In this document: in pieces, positions 51,411 through 60,950 of the stretch
Layout: every line of letters begins with the position of its first letter
Numbering within the stretch: position 1 is the first letter of the stretch
Source of the DNA: Planotetraspora phitsanulokensis
GTDB taxonomy: Bacteria; Actinomycetota; Actinomycetes; Streptosporangiales; Streptosporangiaceae
Direction: 5' to 3'
DNA: 64,000 nucleotides
Assembly (NCBI RefSeq): GCF_016863295.1
Contig: NZ_BOOP01000045.1
Location: 1 to 64,000, forward strand
Position numbers and translations under genes: made by a program
Notes under the pieces: generated by a model
Databases searched by the model: none
What the model saw: the letters and a program-made list of their open reading frames with translations, nothing else
Told to the model about the DNA's origin: nothing

Positions 51411-52864
51411 TTCTTGAGCACCGCCTGCATGACGTCATGGGCGATCGGGGCCGCGATGGCACCGCCCGTCGCGTCGTTGCCCGCGCTGCCGGATTCGACG
51501 AAGACCGCGACGGCCACCCGCGGGTTGTCCGCGGGGGCGAACGAGATGAACCACGCGTGCGACGGCTTGCCGGGCGAGGTCTCCGCGGTGCCGGTCTTGC
51601 CGGCCACCGTGATGCCGGGCAACTGGGCCGCGGTGCCGGTGCCGGACCGCACCACGTTCTCCATCATCTTCGTCAGCTCCGAGGCCACCTCGGGGTCGAC
51701 CGCCTCGGAGAACTCCTCGGGACTGGTGGAGGTGACCTCGCTGCCGTCAGGTCCCATGACCTTGTTGACGAGGTAGGGCGTCATGACCGTGCCCTTGTTC
51801 GCGATCCCGGCGGCGACCATCGCCATCTGCATCGGCGTCATCTGGTTGCTGCGCTGCCCGATGGAGGTCTGGGCGAGGGCGGTCTCCCCCTTGTCGGGGC
51901 CGATGGTGCTCCCCGCGACGCTCAGCGGGATGGCGAGCTTCTTGCCGACGCCGAACTTCTCCGCCTGCTCCTTCAGCTTGTCGTAGCCGAGTCCGACGCC
52001 GATGATGCCGAAGGGCGTGTTGCAGGAGATGGTCAGCGCCTCGAGCAGCGTGGCCCGGCCGCCGCAGGACTCACCGTGATAGTTGACCAGCGGCGTGTTG
52101 CTGTCCTTGAAGGTCTTCGAGTCCGGCGCGTCGACCATGGTCTCCGCACTCCTGGACGAGTTGTCGCTGAGGAACGCCGCCGACGTGATCGTCTTGAAGG
52201 TGGAGCCCGGTGCGTAGGTCAGGTCGATGGCCCGGTCGAGCAGCGGTTTGTTCGAGTCCTTGTCGAGCTTGTTGTAGGCCTCGTTGACCTTCGCCTTGTT
52301 CGCGAGAGCGAGCGGGTTCGGGTCGTAGGAGGGCACCGAGACCATCGTCAGGATCGCCCCCGAGCGCGGGTCGAGCGCCACGACCGCTCCCCGCTTGCCC
52401 GTGTTCGCCAGGTCCTTGTAGGCGATCTGCTGGGCGGCCACGTTGAGCGTGAGGTCGACGCTGGCGCCCTTGGCCGGCTTGTTGGTGATGAGGTCGATCG
52501 CGCGGCGGACGACGAGGTCGGGGTGGCTGCCGTCGAGGTACTTGCTCTCCGTGCCCTCGATGCCCGTCGCGCTTTCCGGCGCGAAGTAGCCGACGACGTG
52601 GGCGAACGCCTTGCCCTGGGGATACCTCCGCTCGAACCGGTACGTGGGGTCCCCGGTGTCGACCGTCTTGGCCAGCGTCACCTTGCCGTTGTCGGCGGTG
52701 ATCCAGCCGCGGTCCACGGCGTAGCGCTCGTAGAAGGACCGCACGTTGCGGTTGTCGTGGCGCAGGCCGTCGGCCTTGACCACCCCCAAATACGTCACGT
52801 TGGCCATGAGGAGGCCGAACATGAGGAGGCAGGCCACGGCCGCGCGCTTGAGCGTGCCGTTCAT
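51407..52864 (-). CDS. pbpA: class B penicillin-binding protein PbpA
   Basis: The 485-residue product has an N-terminal membrane anchor (AAVACLLMFGLLMANVTYLG), a dimerisation domain (RYAVDRGWITADNGKVTLAK …) and a transpeptidase domain with Ser221-x-x-Lys224 in GSTFK, SCN in ISCNTPF and KTG in AGKTGTAE. It cross-links peptidoglycan, working with the SEDS protein RodA encoded just upstream. It overlaps rodA by 4 bases (ATGA). Confidence 0.97.
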   Translation of the reverse strand: MNGTLKRAAVACLLMFGLLMANVTYLGVVKADGLRHDNRNVRSFYERYAVDRGWITADNGKVTLAKTVDTGDPTYRFERRYPQGKAFAHVVGYFAPESATGIEGTESKYLDGSHPDLVVRRAIDLITNKPAKGASVDLTLNVAAQQIAYKDLANTGKRGAVVALDPRSGAILTMVSVPSYDPNPLALANKAKVNEAYNKLDKDSNKPLLDRAIDLTYAPGSTFKTITSAAFLSDNSSRSAETMVDAPDSKTFKDSNTPLVNYHGESCGGRATLLEALTISCNTPFGIIGVGLGYDKLKEQAEKFGVGKKLAIPLSVAGSTIGPDKGETALAQTSIGQRSNQMTPMQMAMVAAGIANKGTVMTPYLVNKVMGPDGSEVTSTSPEEFSEAVDPEVASELTKMMENVVRSGTGTAAQLPGITVAGKTGTAETSPGKPSHAWFISFAPADNPRVAVAVFVESGSAGNDATGGAIAAPIAHDVMQAVLKK

Positions 52865-54246
52865 CGCTGCATCACCTGGGTGAGTCCCTCGTCCTGGATC
52901 GCCTGGGGCGGCGGTCGCCGCGCCCCGTCCGACATGCGTACCAGCACCGCGATAAGTATCCAGTTAGCCAGCAGCGCCGACCCGCCGGCCGACATGAACG
53001 GCGTCACGAGTCCCGTCAGCGGGATCAGCCTGGTCACGCCTCCGATGATGATGAACACCTGCCAGGCGAGGATGAACGACAGGCCGCCGGCCAGCAGTTT
53101 CGAGAACGGGTCGCGCGCCGCGAGCGCCGTTCGGAGCCCGCGCTCGACGATCAGCGCGTACACCATGAGGATCGCCATCAGGCCGGTGAGGCCGAGTTCC
53201 TCGCCCGTGGCCGGGAAGATGAAGTCCGAGAACGACAACGGGATGTTCTGAGGATGTCCCTGGCCCAGCCCCGTGCCGAGGATGCCGCCGGAACCGATGG
53301 CGAACAGGCCCTGCATGAGCTGGTAACTGCCGCCCCCCGCGTCGTAGAGCGTGGGGTCCTCCGCGTGCAGCCAGACGTTGAAACGCGCCTCGACGTGGCT
53401 GAAGGCCATTCCGGCCAGTACGGCGCCGCCCACGAAGAGCAGGATTCCGATGAGCACCCATGAAGTGCGCTGGGTGGCGATGTACAACATCGCGATGAAC
53501 GTGCCGAACAGCAGCAGCGAGGTGCCGAGGTCCTTCTCGAGGACCAGCGTGGCGATCGAGAACGCCCACGTGATGAGGACCGGCCCGAGGTCGCGGGCGC
53601 GGGGCAGGTCGATGAACAGCAGGCGGCGCCCGGCGAGGGCCAGCACGTCGCGCTTGGCCACGAGGTAGCCGGCGAAGAAGACGACGAGCGCGAGCTTGGC
53701 GAACTCGCCCGGCTGGATGGAGAAGCCGCCCACGCGGATCCAGATCTTCGCGCCCTGCACCTCGCTCAGGCTGCCGGGCAGGACGGCCGGGATGGCCATC
53801 AGGATCACTCCGACGAACCCCGCCGTGTACGTCATGCGCTGCAAGGCGCGCTGGTCCTTCAACACGATCAAAGTCGCGGAGAACATCACGACGCCGAGCG
53901 CCGTCCACATGAGCTGGTTGGTGGCGTTGGCCCCCGCGCCCAGCTTTCCGGAGTGCTCGATCCGGTAGATCATGACGATGCCGATGCCGTTCACCAGCGT
54001 CACGAGAGGGAGCAGGAGTGGATCGCCCCACGGGGCGAATCTGGCGAGCACGAGATAGGCGGCGAGCATCAGCGCGCCGAGGCCGAGGCCGTACGTGAGC
54101 ATGCCCGAGGGGATCTCGCCGTCCAACCCCAGGCCGACGCTGGCGTAGGCGCCCATGACGATCAGCACGGCGAAGGCCAGCATCGCCAACTGGGCCCCGC
54201 GCCGCTTTGCGGTCATCGGGACGGGGGCGCCGTCGACAGCACTCAC
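52861..54246 (-). CDS. rodA: SEDS-family peptidoglycan glycosyltransferase (FtsW/RodA)
   Basis: The 461-residue product is a SEDS protein with about ten to twelve membrane helices. Conserved parts include WIRVGGFSIQPGEFAKLALV, DLGTSLLLFGTF, GLGQGHPQNIPLSFSDFIFP and GLVTPFMSAGGSALLANW. It polymerises lipid II with the PbpA transpeptidase. It starts at GTG 54246 overlapping the pstP stop and ends overlapping pbpA. Confidence 0.97.
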   Translation of the reverse strand: MSAVDGAPVPMTAKRRGAQLAMLAFAVLIVMGAYASVGLGLDGEIPSGMLTYGLGLGALMLAAYLVLARFAPWGDPLLLPLVTLVNGIGIVMIYRIEHSGKLGAGANATNQLMWTALGVVMFSATLIVLKDQRALQRMTYTAGFVGVILMAIPAVLPGSLSEVQGAKIWIRVGGFSIQPGEFAKLALVVFFAGYLVAKRDVLALAGRRLLFIDLPRARDLGPVLITWAFSIATLVLEKDLGTSLLLFGTFIAMLYIATQRTSWVLIGILLFVGGAVLAGMAFSHVEARFNVWLHAEDPTLYDAGGGSYQLMQGLFAIGSGGILGTGLGQGHPQNIPLSFSDFIFPATGEELGLTGLMAILMVYALIVERGLRTALAARDPFSKLLAGGLSFILAWQVFIIIGGVTRLIPLTGLVTPFMSAGGSALLANWILIAVLVRMSDGARRPPPQAIQDEGLTQVMQR

Positions 54247-55526
54247 TTAGCGGACCTCGACGGGGTAGGCGTGGAGCTGCCGCCCTGCGGGGGCGTGCCC
54301 GAGTCCGGCGCGTCCGAAGTGAAGCCCTTGAGCGTGGTGATCCCGGCCTGAAGGGTGTCGACCGGGATCCCGCTGTGGATCTGGTCCTGCTGGACGGCGG
54401 ACAACGACGAAAGCTTCACGTGATCGGTGTAGGCGACCTTGTTCAGGGACAGCGGCCCCAGTTGCGCGTCGACGCCGCGGAAGACCACGAGCTCGCCTCC
54501 GCTGGCGCCGACGTAGAACTGGTCCTGGGTCCACTTGTAACCGAAGTAGCCGCCGGCCCCGAGCACGGCGGCCACGACCACGACCATGGCGGTCACCAGC
54601 GGCCAGGATCGGCGCTTCTTGGGCCGCCGGGCCGCCCCACGCGACTCGGCCAGCGGCTCCCCGTCGAGGTCGTCGTCCACGATCACGGGCTGCGGAGCGG
54701 TGACGACCGTGGCCCGGCCCGCCGGCGTGTCCGGCGGCACGCCGCGCACCCGCCCGGACCCGGCGGCACCGACGACCGCCGCCGTGAGCGGAGGCTGGGT
54801 CTCGTCCACCTCGACCACGTCGGCCAGCACACAGGTGATGTTGTCCGGCCCGCCGCCCCTGTTGGCCAGGTCGATGAGCTGGCGGACGGCCTCTTCCGGG
54901 TCGTCGACCGTGCTGAGCGTGTGGTGCAGGGTCTCCGCGCTGACCACGGTGGACAGGCCGTCGGAGCAGAGCAGGTACCGGTCGCCCACGAGGGCCTCCC
55001 GGTCCTGCAGGTCGGGGTCGACCTCGCCGCTGCCGTCCAGGGCGCGCAACAGGATGGACCGCTGGGGATGGTTGGCGGCCTCCTCCTGGGTGATGCGGCC
55101 GTCGTCGACCAGCGACTGCACGAGGGTGTGGTCGTGGGTGATCTGGTAGAGCTCGCCGTTTCGCAGCAGGTACGCGCGGGAGTCTCCCACGTGGATCAGC
55201 GCGAACCGGGGCCCGTTCCAGAGCATCGCGGTGAGGGTGGTGCCCATGCCCTTGAGGCTCGGGTCCCGGGCCACCATCGCGTGGAGCTGATGGTTGGCGT
55301 CCCGGACCGCCGCCTCGATTTCGGCGAGCAGGTCACCCCCGAATGCGTCCTTGTCGAGGGACGACATGGCGGCGATGGCGACCGAACTGGCCACCTCGCC
55401 GTGAGCATGCCCGCCCATGCCGTCGGCGACGGCGAGCAGGCGGCCGCTGGCGTACGCGGAGTCCTCGTTGCCTTCGCGGAGGAGGCCGACGTCCGAGCGG
55501 GCGGCGTAGCGGAGTGCGATTGTCAT
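54243..55526 (-). CDS. pstP: PP2C-type Ser/Thr phosphatase PstP
   Basis: The 427-residue product has a PP2C domain over about 1-240 with metal-binding motifs RSDVGLLREGNEDSAYA, VADGMGGHAHGE, HVGDSRAYLL, LCSDGLSTVV and GGPDNITCVL. A long linker, one membrane helix (about 308-330, LVTAMVVVVAAVLGAGGYFG) and a short extracellular domain follow. It removes phosphates placed by PknB. It overlaps fhaB (ATGA at 55523-55526) and rodA. Confidence 0.97.
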   Translation of the reverse strand: MTIALRYAARSDVGLLREGNEDSAYASGRLLAVADGMGGHAHGEVASSVAIAAMSSLDKDAFGGDLLAEIEAAVRDANHQLHAMVARDPSLKGMGTTLTAMLWNGPRFALIHVGDSRAYLLRNGELYQITHDHTLVQSLVDDGRITQEEAANHPQRSILLRALDGSGEVDPDLQDREALVGDRYLLCSDGLSTVVSAETLHHTLSTVDDPEEAVRQLIDLANRGGGPDNITCVLADVVEVDETQPPLTAAVVGAAGSGRVRGVPPDTPAGRATVVTAPQPVIVDDDLDGEPLAESRGAARRPKKRRSWPLVTAMVVVVAAVLGAGGYFGYKWTQDQFYVGASGGELVVFRGVDAQLGPLSLNKVAYTDHVKLSSLSAVQQDQIHSGIPVDTLQAGITTLKGFTSDAPDSGTPPQGGSSTPTPSRSAK

Positions 55527-55987
55527 TTGCGCAATTCGATGACGGTTTTGCCGATGCGGATCGGAACTCCGAGAGGCACCGGGGTCGGGCGGGTCACTTT
55601 AGAGCGTTCAAGGTACGTGCCGTTGGTCGAGCCGAGATCTTCCACGATCCACTGGCCGTCCTGGGGAAAGAGCCGGGCGTGCCGGCTCGAAGCGTAGTCA
55701 TCGCTGAGAACCAGCGTGGCGTCGTTCGCTCGGCCGATGGTGATGGGAGTCTCCGTGAGGTTGATGATGGTCCCTTGCAGGGGGCCACCGGTGACGATCA
55801 GCTGGCGGGGATCCCCCTTCTTGGCTCGGGACGGGGGTTTGACCGCTTTGGCAGGCTTCCGTGCGGGTGCAGGCGCCGTACGGGGGCCGAACAAGTCTGT
55901 CCGGATGACGCCGACCGCGGCAATCACGAAGAACCACAGCGCCGCCAGGAAGGCGAGCCGGATCAGCAGCAGCGTTAGCTCGGACAT
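55523..55987 (-). CDS. fhaB: membrane-anchored FHA domain protein FhaB
   Basis: The 154-residue product has an N-terminal membrane helix (LLLIRLAFLAALWFFVIAAV) and a forkhead-associated domain with the phosphothreonine-binding residues in ITIGRANDATLVLSDDYASS, RHARLF and DLGSTNGTYLE. It recruits phosphorylated partners at the division or growth site. It overlaps pstP and follows fhaA by 17 bases in the same operon. Confidence 0.97.
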   Translation of the reverse strand: MSELTLLLIRLAFLAALWFFVIAAVGVIRTDLFGPRTAPAPARKPAKAVKPPSRAKKGDPRQLIVTGGPLQGTIINLTETPITIGRANDATLVLSDDYASSRHARLFPQDGQWIVEDLGSTNGTYLERSKVTRPTPVPLGVPIRIGKTVIELRK

Positions 55988-56004
55988 GGACGGTTTGTCT
56001 ACCT

Positions 56005-56745
56005 CTAATCGCGGCGGAACACCAGTGTCGTGCGGCCCAACGTCACCCTCGTCCCGTCCTGCATCTCGATCCTGCGGATCGGCTGGCCGTTGATGAAGGT
56101 GCCGTTCGTGGAACCCAGATCGACGAGGACGACCTGCTGCCCCTCGACTCGTAGCTCGGCATGATGCCGCGAGACGCCGGGATCCACCAATCGAAGATCG
56201 CAGTCGGTGCCCCGGCCGAGCAGGGTGACGGGTGTGGTCAGTTCGTAGGACCGCTGGCCCTGAGGGTCGTCCTGGGTCGAGACCAGCAGCCGGGGGCGGC
56301 CGCCGAACGCACCGGGGCGGCCCGAGGGCAGGTCGCTCACCGGCTGGCGGATCTCGTCCTGCTCGACCGTCGCCCCCCGGATGACGCCCGAGCGGATCCG
56401 GAACAGCCCGACCGCGAGGTCGTCGGCCGTCTCGAACCGCATCCTGACCGGCCCCACGAACGAGTAGCCCTGCTCCGTGGCGTACTCCCGGGCGAGATTG
56501 GCCAGTTCGTGGCCGATGCTGTCGGCGTAGACCTCAAGCCGCTCGCTGTCGGTCGTCGAGAGCTCCACCACGAAGTCGTTCGGCACGAGGGTCCGGCCCT
56601 GGGCGACGATCGCCGCCCGTTCGTCCATCTCCCTCTGTACGGCGCTGGCAACCTCGACCGGCTGGAGGTCGGACTTGAAGGCCCGCGCAAAGGCACCTTC
56701 AACCAAGCCTTCGAGCCTGCGCTCGAAGCGCTGAAGGACTCCCAC
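56005..56745 (-). CDS. fhaA: FHA domain protein with DUF3662 (FhaA/FipA)
   Basis: The 246-residue product has an N-terminal DUF3662 domain (MGVLQRFERRLEGLVEGAFA, FKSDLQPVEVASAVQREMDE) and a C-terminal FHA domain (LLGRGTDCDLRLVDPGVSRH, DLGSTNGTFING). It is shorter than the mycobacterial form, with only about 40 residues of linker. FhaA binds phosphorylated MviN/FtsZ-type partners and regulates wall synthesis. It is the first gene of the division operon. Confidence 0.97.
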   Translation of the reverse strand: MGVLQRFERRLEGLVEGAFARAFKSDLQPVEVASAVQREMDERAAIVAQGRTLVPNDFVVELSTTDSERLEVYADSIGHELANLAREYATEQGYSFVGPVRMRFETADDLAVGLFRIRSGVIRGATVEQDEIRQPVSDLPSGRPGAFGGRPRLLVSTQDDPQGQRSYELTTPVTLLGRGTDCDLRLVDPGVSRHHAELRVEGQQVVLVDLGSTNGTFINGQPIRRIEMQDGTRVTLGRTTLVFRRD

Positions 56746-56903
56746 CGGCTACCTCCCTTCCATTCTGTCTATGGTCGCGACCCGCTCCGGCGCTTCAGCG
56801 AGCTCCTTCGCTCCGTCGTCTAGAAGGATCGTATCCGGGTTCGGTAGCACCGGCGGTTGCGTGCTAACCTTTCCAGGCACCCAGCGATGGGAGCACCCGT
56901 AAG

Positions 56904-56986
56904 GGGCAAGTGGCGGAATGGCAGACGCGCACGGTTCAGGTCCGTGTGTCCGAAAGGACGTGGGGGTTCAACTCCCCCCTTGCCCA
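56904..56986 (+). tRNA. tRNA-Leu (anticodon CAG)
   Basis: An 83-base cloverleaf: acceptor stem GGGCAAG with CTTGCCC, D-loop GGAATGGCAGAC, anticodon stem CACGG/CCGTG with loop TTCAGGT giving CAG, a long variable arm TGTCC-GAAA-GGACG as required for leucine, and T-arm GGGGG-TTCAACT-CCCCC. CCA is not encoded; the discriminator is A. It reads CUG, the main leucine codon here. Confidence 0.97.
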
Positions 56987-56999
56987 CAGCGTTAACGGT

Positions 57000-57049
57000 G
57001 GCCTCAGGCAGCGGGAAGCAAAGCTTCCACCCTGAGGCCTTTTTCTTTT
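57000..57049 (+). terminator. terminator after the tRNA
   Basis: GGCCTCAGG (57000-57008) pairs with CCTGAGGCC (57031-57039), with an inner GGAAGC-AAA-GCTTCC hairpin, followed by TTTTTCTTTT. It ends the tRNA transcript. The rest of the gap to 57341 shows no gene. Confidence 0.9.
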
Positions 57050-57300
57050 CCTCATGCCCGGGCGTGTTCTCGCCCGACCCATGGTGGCGGGGTCGTCCTC
57101 GCCGTCTTGAGCGGGTCCGCCGGAAGCCCGGAGCGGACGGATCGGCATCCTGACCGATCATCATCTTCCTCCCCCCGGTCGTTCGGCCGATGTGCGTTTC
57201 ACGATTGTCCCGACCGGGCTTGCATCGCGCTTTCTGCCGGCTTGCGCCGCCCTTCGCCCGCTCGTGGAGCGGCTTAGATCACTTTTCCATGTGTCTCATG

Positions 57301-57312
57301 ATGTGAACACAT
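57301..57312. promoter_or_regulatory. palindrome upstream of the MFS gene
   Basis: ATGTG-AA-CACAT is a perfect dyad about 30 bases before the transporter start, in an AT-rich segment (57285-57340). It is a plausible operator, perhaps for a GntR-type regulator, which is not in this window. Confidence 0.45.
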
Positions 57313-57341
57313 TTGTCTTGCATTGAGAGATAAGACCTAGC

Positions 57342-58544
57342 ATGCCTGGCATGGGAAGACCGAATCGCTGGGCCATGTTGAGCCTCGGCATGGCGGCGCA
57401 GGGCGCCGGATGCGTGTTCATGTACGGCCTGCCGTTCCTGCTCCCCGCCCTCGAGGCCGAACACGGGCTCACGCTCGCCGAGGCCGGGGCCGTCGTCGGC
57501 GCGCCCAGTGCGGGCATGCTCTTCACCCTCATCGCGTGGGGCTGGGTCGCCGACAGGTACGGCGAGAGGATCGCGATGACCAGTGGGCTCGCCCTGGCCA
57601 CGGTCTTCCTGGGATCGGCGGCGTTCGCCGCCCATCCCGCCGTGCTCGCGGCCCTTCTGGGCCTGGCCGGCGCCGCCGGGGCCTCGGCGAACGCCGCGAG
57701 CGGCCGGGTCGTCCTCGGCTGGTTCCCGAAGGAGCGGCGCGGGGTCGCGATGGGCTGGCGGCAGACCGCCCAGCCCCTCGGCGTCGCCCTCGCCGGAGTG
57801 ATCGCCCCGCCGGCCCTCCATTACGGAGGCGTCCGGGGCGCCCTGCTGGCCATGACCGCGATCTGCCTCGTCACGACGTGCTGTGTGGGGCTGATGGTGG
57901 TGGATCCCCCACGCTCGGAGACGTCCGCGGGCGCGCGTTCCGCGTCGCCGTACACCGACCCGGCGCTGTGGCGGGTGCACGCGGCCAGCATGCTGCTCGT
58001 CGTCCCTCAGTTCGCCACCGCCGCCTTCGCGCTGACCTACCTGGTGGCCGAGCGGCACTGGGCCCCCGCGACGGCCAGTCAGGTGATCGCGGCCGCGCAG
58101 CTCGCCGGCGCGGGCGGCAGGCTGCTGTGCGGCAGATGGTCGGACCTCGCCGGAAGCCGGGTCGGTCCCATGCGGCGGCTCGCTCTGGTCAACACCGCCG
58201 TCATGCTCGTGCTGGCTACGGCCGTCCAGGCCGGGAACGCCGCCGCCCCCGCACTACTGGTCGCGGCGCTGGTGATCTCGATGAGCGGCAACGGCCTGGC
58301 CTTCACCGCCGTCTCCGAGCTCGCCGGCCCGGCCTGGGCGGGCCGGGCCATGGGAGCTCAGAACACGGGGCAGAACCTGATCGCCGCGGGCACGCCTCCG
58401 GTTCTCGGCGCCCTGATCACGCACGCCGGGTTCGGCACGGCCTTCGCCCTCGCCGGGGCGCTGGCGCTCGCCGCGTCGGCCGCGACGCCCGGCGTGCCGA
58501 TGATCACGCGGCCAGCAGTTCGCCGACCAGTGTCGCCAGACTGA
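57342..58544 (+). CDS. MFS transporter
   Basis: The 400-residue product has twelve predicted membrane helices and MFS signatures (VADRYGERIAMTSGLALATV between helices 2 and 3; GWFPKERRGVAMGWRQTAQP; CGRWSDLAGSRVGPMRR). It resembles CynX/nitrate-like or drug exporters; the substrate is unknown. No clear ribosome site precedes ATG 57342, so a nearly leaderless start is possible; ATG 57351 is an alternative. It overlaps the convergent DUF21 gene by 41 bases. Confidence 0.9.
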   Translation: MPGMGRPNRWAMLSLGMAAQGAGCVFMYGLPFLLPALEAEHGLTLAEAGAVVGAPSAGMLFTLIAWGWVADRYGERIAMTSGLALATVFLGSAAFAAHPAVLAALLGLAGAAGASANAASGRVVLGWFPKERRGVAMGWRQTAQPLGVALAGVIAPPALHYGGVRGALLAMTAICLVTTCCVGLMVVDPPRSETSAGARSASPYTDPALWRVHAASMLLVVPQFATAAFALTYLVAERHWAPATASQVIAAAQLAGAGGRLLCGRWSDLAGSRVGPMRRLALVNTAVMLVLATAVQAGNAAAPALLVAALVISMSGNGLAFTAVSELAGPAWAGRAMGAQNTGQNLIAAGTPPVLGALITHAGFGTAFALAGALALAASAATPGVPMITRPAVRRPVSPD

Positions 58545-59508
58545 TCATTCCGATCGCCTCGCCGTTCCTGTCGATCACCAGTCCCAGCTCCGCGTGGGCG
58601 TCCTGGAGCACGGTCACGGCGTCGGGCACCGTCGTCCCGTTCGGGAGCCGGGGAGCGGGGGTGGCGAGTTCGGCCAGCGGCCGTCCCGGCTGGACCAGGA
58701 CGTCCCGGATGTGCAGGACCCCGACCACGTCCTGGGGCGAGACGACGAGCATGCGCAGATGCCCGCTGCGGGCCGCCGTCTCGCGCGCCTGGAAGTCGTC
58801 CGCGTCCACGGGCACCACGGGCGCCTCGTCGAGCGGCACCATCAGCCGCTCGATCGGCTGCGACTGGACCCGCAGGGCCCGGGTCAGCAGATCGTGCTCG
58901 TCCCGGTCGAGCATGCCCATCCGGCCCGACTCGGCCACCAGCATGGCGAGCTGGTGCGGCGTGCGCGTCGTGGCCAGCTCGTCTCGCGGCCGGACGCCGA
59001 ACAGCCGCAGCAGCCCGTTGGTCGCGCCGTTCAGCACGGCGAGCACGGGGCGGACGAGCCACGTGAAACCGCGGAACGGCAGCGCCAGGGCCATCGCGGC
59101 CCGCTCGGGGCGGGTCAGCGCCCACGACTTGGGCGCCATCTCCCCCACGACCATGTGGAGGAAGGTCACGAGGGCGAGCGCCACCACGTAGGCGACTGGG
59201 GTGCGCGCCGACTCGGGGAGGAGGACCAGCACCGGCTCCAGCACGTGCTCGATGGCGGGCTCCGCGACCATGCCGAGTCCCAGGGACGACAGCGTGATGC
59301 CGAGCTGGGCGCCCGCGAGCATCAGCGGCAACTGCCGGCCGCCGCGGACGGCCCCGCGCGCGGCCACCTTGACCAGGCGGCCGCCGGACAGCGCGGCCTC
59401 CTCCAGGCGGTGCCGCTTCGAGGACACCAGGGCGAACTCGGTGGCCACGAAGAAACCGTTGGCGATCAGCAGGAGCACCCCGACCAGGATCGCGCCGAAC
59501 TCGCTCAC
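58504..59508 (-). CDS. DUF21/CBS membrane protein without CorC domain
   Basis: The 334-residue product has a CNNM/DUF21 membrane domain (FGAILVGVLLLIANGFFVAT, EFALVSSKRHRLEE, LTFLHMVVGEMAPKSWAL) followed by two CBS repeats, ending at GEAIGMISLATLVGELLAA. The CorC/HlyC C-terminal domain of the neighbour is missing, so it is a shorter paralog. Such proteins are thought to transport or sense Mg2+. It starts at GTG 59508 overlapping the stop of the longer paralog (GTGA). Confidence 0.93.
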   Translation of the reverse strand: MSEFGAILVGVLLLIANGFFVATEFALVSSKRHRLEEAALSGGRLVKVAARGAVRGGRQLPLMLAGAQLGITLSSLGLGMVAEPAIEHVLEPVLVLLPESARTPVAYVVALALVTFLHMVVGEMAPKSWALTRPERAAMALALPFRGFTWLVRPVLAVLNGATNGLLRLFGVRPRDELATTRTPHQLAMLVAESGRMGMLDRDEHDLLTRALRVQSQPIERLMVPLDEAPVVPVDADDFQARETAARSGHLRMLVVSPQDVVGVLHIRDVLVQPGRPLAELATPAPRLPNGTTVPDAVTVLQDAHAELGLVIDRNGEAIGMISLATLVGELLAA

Positions 59509-60950
59509 GCGGGCCTCCCCTGGAACAGGGCGGAGAAGAGCTCGGGCGCGTAGTAGACCTGGTTGTCGTGGTCGGCCGCGGGCTCCTCATCGGTCCGCTC
59601 GCCGCCCGGCTCCTCGTCGTGGAGCGCGAGCCGCACCCACTCGGGGACGTGCCGGTGGACGCTCAGGACCTTGAGCCTGGCCCGGCGGATGTCCGGCTCG
59701 TCGTCGCGGAACAGGTCGGCCTCCTGGGAGATGCCGGTGGTGACCTCGTCGCCAGGCTCGGCGATCCGGCCGAGGGAGGCCAGCACCAGGCCGGCGATCG
59801 TCTCGTAGTCCTCGCTCTCGGGCAGGGACACTCCGGTGGCGCGCTCGACCTCGTCGAGGCGGAGCGTGCCCGGCACGTCCCAGGTTCCGTCCCGGTGGCG
59901 TACGACTCCGAGCGGCTCGGGGTCGTTCTCGTCGATCAGTTCGCCGACGAGCTCCTCCGCGAGGTCCTCGATGGTCAGCACGCCGGCCAGCCCGCCGTAC
60001 TCGTCGATCACGCACGCGAACGTGTCGCCCGACGCGGACATGCGCCGGAGCAGTTGCGGCAGCGGGAGCGTCGTGGGGACCAGCAGGGGCGGGCGGGTGA
60101 GGGCGCCGATGAGGCCGACGGAGGGAGACCCGGCCTCCAGGTACTCCCGCACGCCGGTGACGCCGACAACGTCGTCGGTGTCGGTTCCGAGCACGGGGTA
60201 GCGCGAGTGGCCCCGCTCGCGCAGGCTCTGGAGCAGGTCGGCGACCGGGCGGTCCGCACGCAGCGAGACCACGCGGGGGCGGGGGACCATGACGTCCTCG
60301 GCCACGTGGTCGCCGAACTCGAGCGACCGCTTCAGGAGCTCGGCCAGCCGCGGCGGCACCTCGCCCGCCGAGGCGGAGTCGGCCACGATGCGGGACAGCT
60401 CGTCGGGCGTCGCACCGTGTTCGAGCTCCTCGACGGGCTCGATGCCCGCGAGGCGGACGAGCTTGGTCGCGGCCGCGTCGAACAGGTGGATCACCGGGCC
60501 GGCGATCTTCAGATAGAGCAGCGTCGAGCGGGCCAGGAACTTCGCGACCACCTCGGGGCGGGCGATGCCCACGTTCTTGGGCGCGAGCTCACCGAAGATC
60601 ATCTGTATGATCGTCGCGATGGCGACACCGATGACCACGGCGAGGCCGGCCACCATCGTGCTCGGTACGCCCACGTCCTCCAGCGGCCCCCGGATGACGT
60701 CGGCGATCGCCGGTTGGGCGACGAAGCCCACGAGCAGGGTGGTGACGGTGATGCCCAGTTGCGCACCCGACAACATGAAGGACAGGCGACCGGTGACCTC
60801 GAGGGCCCGGCGGGCGGCGGCGTCGCCACTCGCCGCCTGGTCACGGAGTGCGCCCCGGTCGGCCGCCACGAAGGCGAACTCCTGCGCGACGAAGTAGCCG
60901 GTGGCGAAAGTCAGGATGAGAACGGCCAGTAGGCCTGCGGCGGCGCTCAT
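59505..60950 (-). CDS. DUF21/CBS/CorC-HlyC membrane protein
   Basis: The 481-residue product has an N-terminal membrane domain (GLLAVLILTFATGYFVAQEF, GFVAQPAIADVIRGPLED), a CBS pair (EDVMVPRPRVVSLRADRPVA, GHSRYPVLGTDTDDVVGV, VIDEYGGLAGVLTIEDLAEE) and a C-terminal CorC/HlyC domain (VPGTLRLDEVERATGVSLPE). It is a likely Mg2+/Co2+ efflux or sensing protein. It is the first gene of a coupled pair with the shorter paralog. Confidence 0.95.
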   Translation of the reverse strand: MSAAAGLLAVLILTFATGYFVAQEFAFVAADRGALRDQAASGDAAARRALEVTGRLSFMLSGAQLGITVTTLLVGFVAQPAIADVIRGPLEDVGVPSTMVAGLAVVIGVAIATIIQMIFGELAPKNVGIARPEVVAKFLARSTLLYLKIAGPVIHLFDAAATKLVRLAGIEPVEELEHGATPDELSRIVADSASAGEVPPRLAELLKRSLEFGDHVAEDVMVPRPRVVSLRADRPVADLLQSLRERGHSRYPVLGTDTDDVVGVTGVREYLEAGSPSVGLIGALTRPPLLVPTTLPLPQLLRRMSASGDTFACVIDEYGGLAGVLTIEDLAEELVGELIDENDPEPLGVVRHRDGTWDVPGTLRLDEVERATGVSLPESEDYETIAGLVLASLGRIAEPGDEVTTGISQEADLFRDDEPDIRRARLKVLSVHRHVPEWVRLALHDEEPGGERTDEEPAADHDNQVYYAPELFSALFQGRPA

